Source of the DNA: Acidobacteriota bacterium
Lineage (GTDB): Bacteria > Acidobacteriota > Terriglobia > Versatilivoradales > Versatilivoraceae
DNA: 16,205 nucleotides
Assembly: GCA_026706225.1 (NCBI GenBank)
Contig: JAPOZE010000026.1
Coordinates: 1-16,205 of the forward strand
Direction: 5' to 3'
The translations under genes and the position numbers were made by a program. Positions 14,801-16,205 of the stretch are shown in pieces (positions within the stretch are counted from its first letter, which is position 1; each line of letters begins with the position of its first letter). Under the pieces are notes generated by a model that had not been told where the DNA came from, did not search any database, and worked only from the letters and a program-made list of their open reading frames with translations.

Positions 14801-15183
14801 GCAACTCCAATGGGAGCTGTATCGACGATGCCGAGCCCTTCGGTTGTCAACTCTCAATCAATGGACCCTTTGACGGGTCTTTGGGTCGAAACACCTTCCG
14901 GCGGCCGGGAACGCACTACCAGAACGTCGCGCTGGCGAAGAACATCGATCTCCCGGAGATGGGCGGGGTGGAAGGTTTGCAGCTTCAGTTTCGGGCGGAG
15001 TTCTACAATCTCTTCAACCACTCCAACCTGTATGTGAAGCCGGCGACAACCAACGTGGCGGCCTCGTCCTTCAACACGGACCTGGGGTCCAGAGTTCCGG
15101 GAGTGGTGGCCTCCTTCGGGACGCCCGCGGGTTTTCCCCAGGAAGCCCGACAGGTGGTCCTGGCGGCAAAATTGATCTTTTGA
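11836..15183 (+). CDS. Oar-like TonB-dependent outer-membrane receptor with carboxypeptidase-regulatory domain
   Basis: This is a 1115-residue outer-membrane beta-barrel protein. The start is GTG 11836, giving a compact signal peptide (MRLIPVPILWVALAGVLLAS). A carboxypeptidase-regulatory-like domain follows at about 23-105, seen as LSGRVTNRQGQVLSEVQVTA and YRLSNLPPGHYRV. The plug region has RNPYDFVGVSSGA, LNGQRAESGGFLLDG, VQEYRLLTNNFTAEYGRN and ITKSGVNEFHG. Typical Oar-type barrel signals are FNRQQFGGTLGGPV, FLQDSWKVSPRLTLSPGLRY, LSPRMGLAYDL and LNYTWSHSLDNV. The last residue is Phe, as expected for BAM-assembled barrels. Two short Cys pairs (VCPFGRACG and SCIDDAEPFGC) probably form disulfides in loops. 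These receptors are highly multiplied in Acidobacteriota and take up or bind large substrates, often oligosaccharides or peptides; the ligand here cannot be told. No TonB box was identified. An SBBP-repeat gene follows. Confidence 0.93.
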   Translation: MRLIPVPILWVALAGVLLASPTATLSGRVTNRQGQVLSEVQVTATQIETNQRFRTRTNRLGLYRLSNLPPGHYRVIIRLLGYRTIVKPDLELHVQDAVVLNFSMQVGSVIASVTELGGIPLIRTESATLGTTIRPQVMTELPSLTRNPYDFVGVSSGATPASVRRGIGFALNGQRAESGGFLLDGSANNDPYNSGPGQIVPLDAVQEYRLLTNNFTAEYGRNAGFIANAITKSGVNEFHGNAYYFLRNSRLAANTFENNSRGLPRPVFNRQQFGGTLGGPVYRDKVFFFAALEPIRVRSSAALSYYVPTPQLLSVSSPGTNAIFDRFPLPSNLSDTDISTRTVCPFGRACGSRIGAGFVTLPALASTSRTGPVDAGAGPPQDTTLWTARVDTSIGPRTVLNTRYAFQDHARLATVDQPYSSLLDRSFHLRNQTMTVNLTRFWSGNFLTESRLVFNRLFQQRAIRLAGGFPSFVITGDEISGAVGSLALPSGRNGDGGAQNEYQFQQMADWVRGRHNLKFGASLVHLRDNQTPAESTLTRHNHVEFRDLQRFVNGRASSFQVYLDPRGKVPGELLSPPFGAFDPRRHYRFNDLACFLQDSWKVSPRLTLSPGLRYEYFGPGHRISQEKHLETNFYRGGGTTSLEQMANGRLLRTVDAPDRYRSHFFPASKTNLSPRMGLAYDLTGRGRLVVRAGIGRFYERLPGFVYENLNPPAFSVVRISGIPLAPALFEDPYTLFASRPLSLPPSAVSHLDQDLTTASTWTWNATLQHDWDNKLLLAASYVGSRGRNLYRPINANRLGSGRFLGRPGERLVNHIAALITVGNQARSSYHGMQLRLDSLRLRKFGLQYGLNYTWSHSLDNVSSLVGDDSVSGGAGLPLDAFDPDLDKGPSDHDVRQRMVGHFVWQIPGAARTRGLARLLLAGWQFSGIVSFQSGQPFSLWDGRVIDRELADNTRPRLTGPAPGMLGAGERQVDVRTPNAFLVLPVNRVRNSNGSCIDDAEPFGCQLSINGPFDGSLGRNTFRRPGTHYQNVALAKNIDLPEMGGVEGLQLQFRAEFYNLFNHSNLYVKPATTNVAASSFNTDLGSRVPGVVASFGTPAGFPQEARQVVLAAKLIF

Positions 15184-15222
15184 AGTTTGAAGGGCGAAGG
15201 ATGAAGTTTGAAGTGGGAAGTG
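15181..15222. repeat. Tandem 21-bp repeat, two imperfect copies
   Basis: Two 21-bp units (15181-15201 and 15202-15222) share an identical 12-bp start, TGAAGTTTGAAG, and similar purine-rich ends (GGCGAAGGA and TGGGAAGTG). The first TGA is the stop codon of the TonB-dependent receptor. The purine-only strand bias differs from the surrounding sequence. It looks like a short dispersed intergenic repeat rather than part of either gene. Confidence 0.6.
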
Positions 15223-15254
15223 TGGTCAGCCGAGGGTTTCGGGAACAAACAAGC

Positions 15255-16205
15255 ATGACGCCATTGAATTACCGAGGATTGCTGCCGAAAGCGGCTCTTG
15301 GCTGGGTTGTCCTGGTGGGAGCCGGCGGCGGCATGGCTCCGCTTGCGGCCGGAGAACGGTCGGCGGAGGGTTCGGGTCCGCGGCCTTTCGTCCGGACCCA
15401 AGGCCGGCCGGCTGCCGCCGCCCCCGCGAGTCGGCCGGATGCGCGGCAATCCCTCCTGAAGGCCTCGGGTCGAAGAACCTATGGCGAGTTGCCCCTCGGC
15501 TTCGAACCCAACCGGGGGCAGGCCGGGAGTCGGGTTCGCTTCCTTTCTCGAGGGCCCGGCTACAGCTACCTGCTTCTCGACCACGAGCTGGTCTTTCAAT
15601 TTCATTCCGGCCGGTCCCCGGGAGGGGCCCGGCTGCAGGGCACGACCGGGGGGATGTCGGCGTTGAGGATGCGGCTCGTCAACGGCGAGCCTCGGCCCGG
15701 GATCCGTGGCGAAAACCGGCTTCGAAGCAGGAGTCACTACCTGCGCGGCACCGACCCACGGCAGTGGCGATTGGACGTTCCGACCTTTTCCACAGTCCGC
15801 TACCGGCAGGTCTATCCGGGGATCGACCTGATCTTTTATGGCAACGGCCGGCGCCTGGAGTTCGATTTCCGGCTCGATGCGGGTGTCGACCCCGGCGCGA
15901 TCCGCCTCCACTTCGCGGCTATGGGCGCCATTCCAGCCCATCAGGGACTGTCGGTGGATGAACAGGGAAACCTGGTTCTGCCTGGAGATCTCCGCCTGAT
16001 GCGTCCCCTGGCGTTTCAGGAAGAGGGCGGCTCTCGTCGGGAAGTCCGTGTGCACTACGAGCTTGCCGGCAACGGGGAGGTGGGATTCCGTTTGGGTCGC
16101 TACGATCCGCGCAGGCCTCTGGTGATCGATCCCGTGCTGACCTACTCGGCCAACGGGATCGGAGGGCTTGCCGTCGCCGTTGACCGGGAGGGGAGCGCCT
16201 ACGTG
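15255..16205 (+). CDS. SBBP-repeat (beta-propeller) protein, N-terminal part
   Basis: The frame is open from ATG 15255 to the window end (317 codons) and the gene continues beyond it. A signal peptide is visible: MTPLNYRGLLPKAALGWVVL, then small residues and a likely cleavage near PLAAG. Next is a Pro/Ala/Arg-rich spacer to about residue 74. The N-terminal domain found ahead of SBBP repeats follows, recognised by LGFEPNRGQ, VRFLSRGPGYSYLL, VYPGIDLIFYG, LEFDFRLDAGVDPGAIRL, DEQGNLVL and PLVIDPVLTYS. The last residues (GIGGLAVAVDREGSAYV) begin the first SBBP repeat, which should form a beta-propeller. Such proteins are secreted or surface-located in Acidobacteriota; their exact role is unclear. 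An in-frame ATG at 15201 with AGGG upstream exists, but it lies in the 21-bp repeat and would bury the signal peptide. Co-expression with the receptor is possible from the 71-bp gap. Confidence 0.88.
   Translation, partial: MTPLNYRGLLPKAALGWVVLVGAGGGMAPLAAGERSAEGSGPRPFVRTQGRPAAAAPASRPDARQSLLKASGRRTYGELPLGFEPNRGQAGSRVRFLSRGPGYSYLLLDHELVFQFHSGRSPGGARLQGTTGGMSALRMRLVNGEPRPGIRGENRLRSRSHYLRGTDPRQWRLDVPTFSTVRYRQVYPGIDLIFYGNGRRLEFDFRLDAGVDPGAIRLHFAAMGAIPAHQGLSVDEQGNLVLPGDLRLMRPLAFQEEGGSRREVRVHYELAGNGEVGFRLGRYDPRRPLVIDPVLTYSANGIGGLAVAVDREGSAYV

Noticed and set aside
12820..14850. Long minus-strand frames (299 and 364 codons) inside the TonB-dependent receptor gene
   Set aside because: They are shadows of the receptor reading frame, with Gly/Gln/Pro-rich translations and no domain.

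Overview
The window is bacterial chromosomal DNA with high GC content and strongly G/C-biased third codon positions. Its gene types point to an uncultured member of the Acidobacteriota. It has a very large Oar-like TonB-dependent receptor with an N-terminal carboxypeptidase-regulatory domain, an SBBP-repeat protein, an RskA-like membrane anti-sigma factor, and a MoxR/ChlI-type AAA+ ATPase paired with a VWA protein. The phylum call is an inference from these families, since no rRNA or other phylogenetic marker was read. No mobile element, phage gene or CRISPR array is visible.

Layout. (1) Positions 1-881, + strand: the C-terminal end of a subtilisin-like S8 protease, then a 125-residue protein that looks like a detached subtilase propeptide/I9 inhibitor. 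(2) 908-999, - strand: tRNA-Ser(GCT). (3) 1111-3857, - strand: a two-gene AAA+ ATPase/VWA operon with a near-consensus sigma70 promoter at 3927-3954 and a stem-loop just after the last stop codon. (4) 3992-7577, - strand: a tightly packed cluster of a TPR protein, a 71-residue unknown protein, a GlmU uridylyltransferase that lacks the acetyltransferase domain, and GlmS. (5) 7578-8077: a 500-bp divergent intergenic region with a small degenerate direct repeat. (6) 8078-16205, + strand: an M16 peptidase homologue with a destroyed zinc motif, an ECF sigma factor with its membrane anti-sigma factor, the TonB-dependent receptor, and the start of an SBBP-repeat protein that leaves the window.

How the genes work together. 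GlmU and GlmS both belong to the route from fructose-6-phosphate to UDP-GlcNAc. GlmS makes glucosamine-6-phosphate and the GlmU N-domain makes UDP-GlcNAc, but the CoA-dependent acetylation step between them is not encoded here. The ATPase and VWA proteins probably form one machine. The + strand block from 8078 onward is envelope-oriented: a secreted M16-like protein, a transmembrane sigma/anti-sigma switch, an outer-membrane receptor and a secreted propeller-type protein. Whether the sigma factor controls its neighbours is not shown by the sequence.

The points most worth a second look are the stand-alone propeptide-like protein beside the S8 protease, the one-domain GlmU, the unpaired inactive M16 protein, and the unannotated 71-codon gene translationally coupled to glmU.
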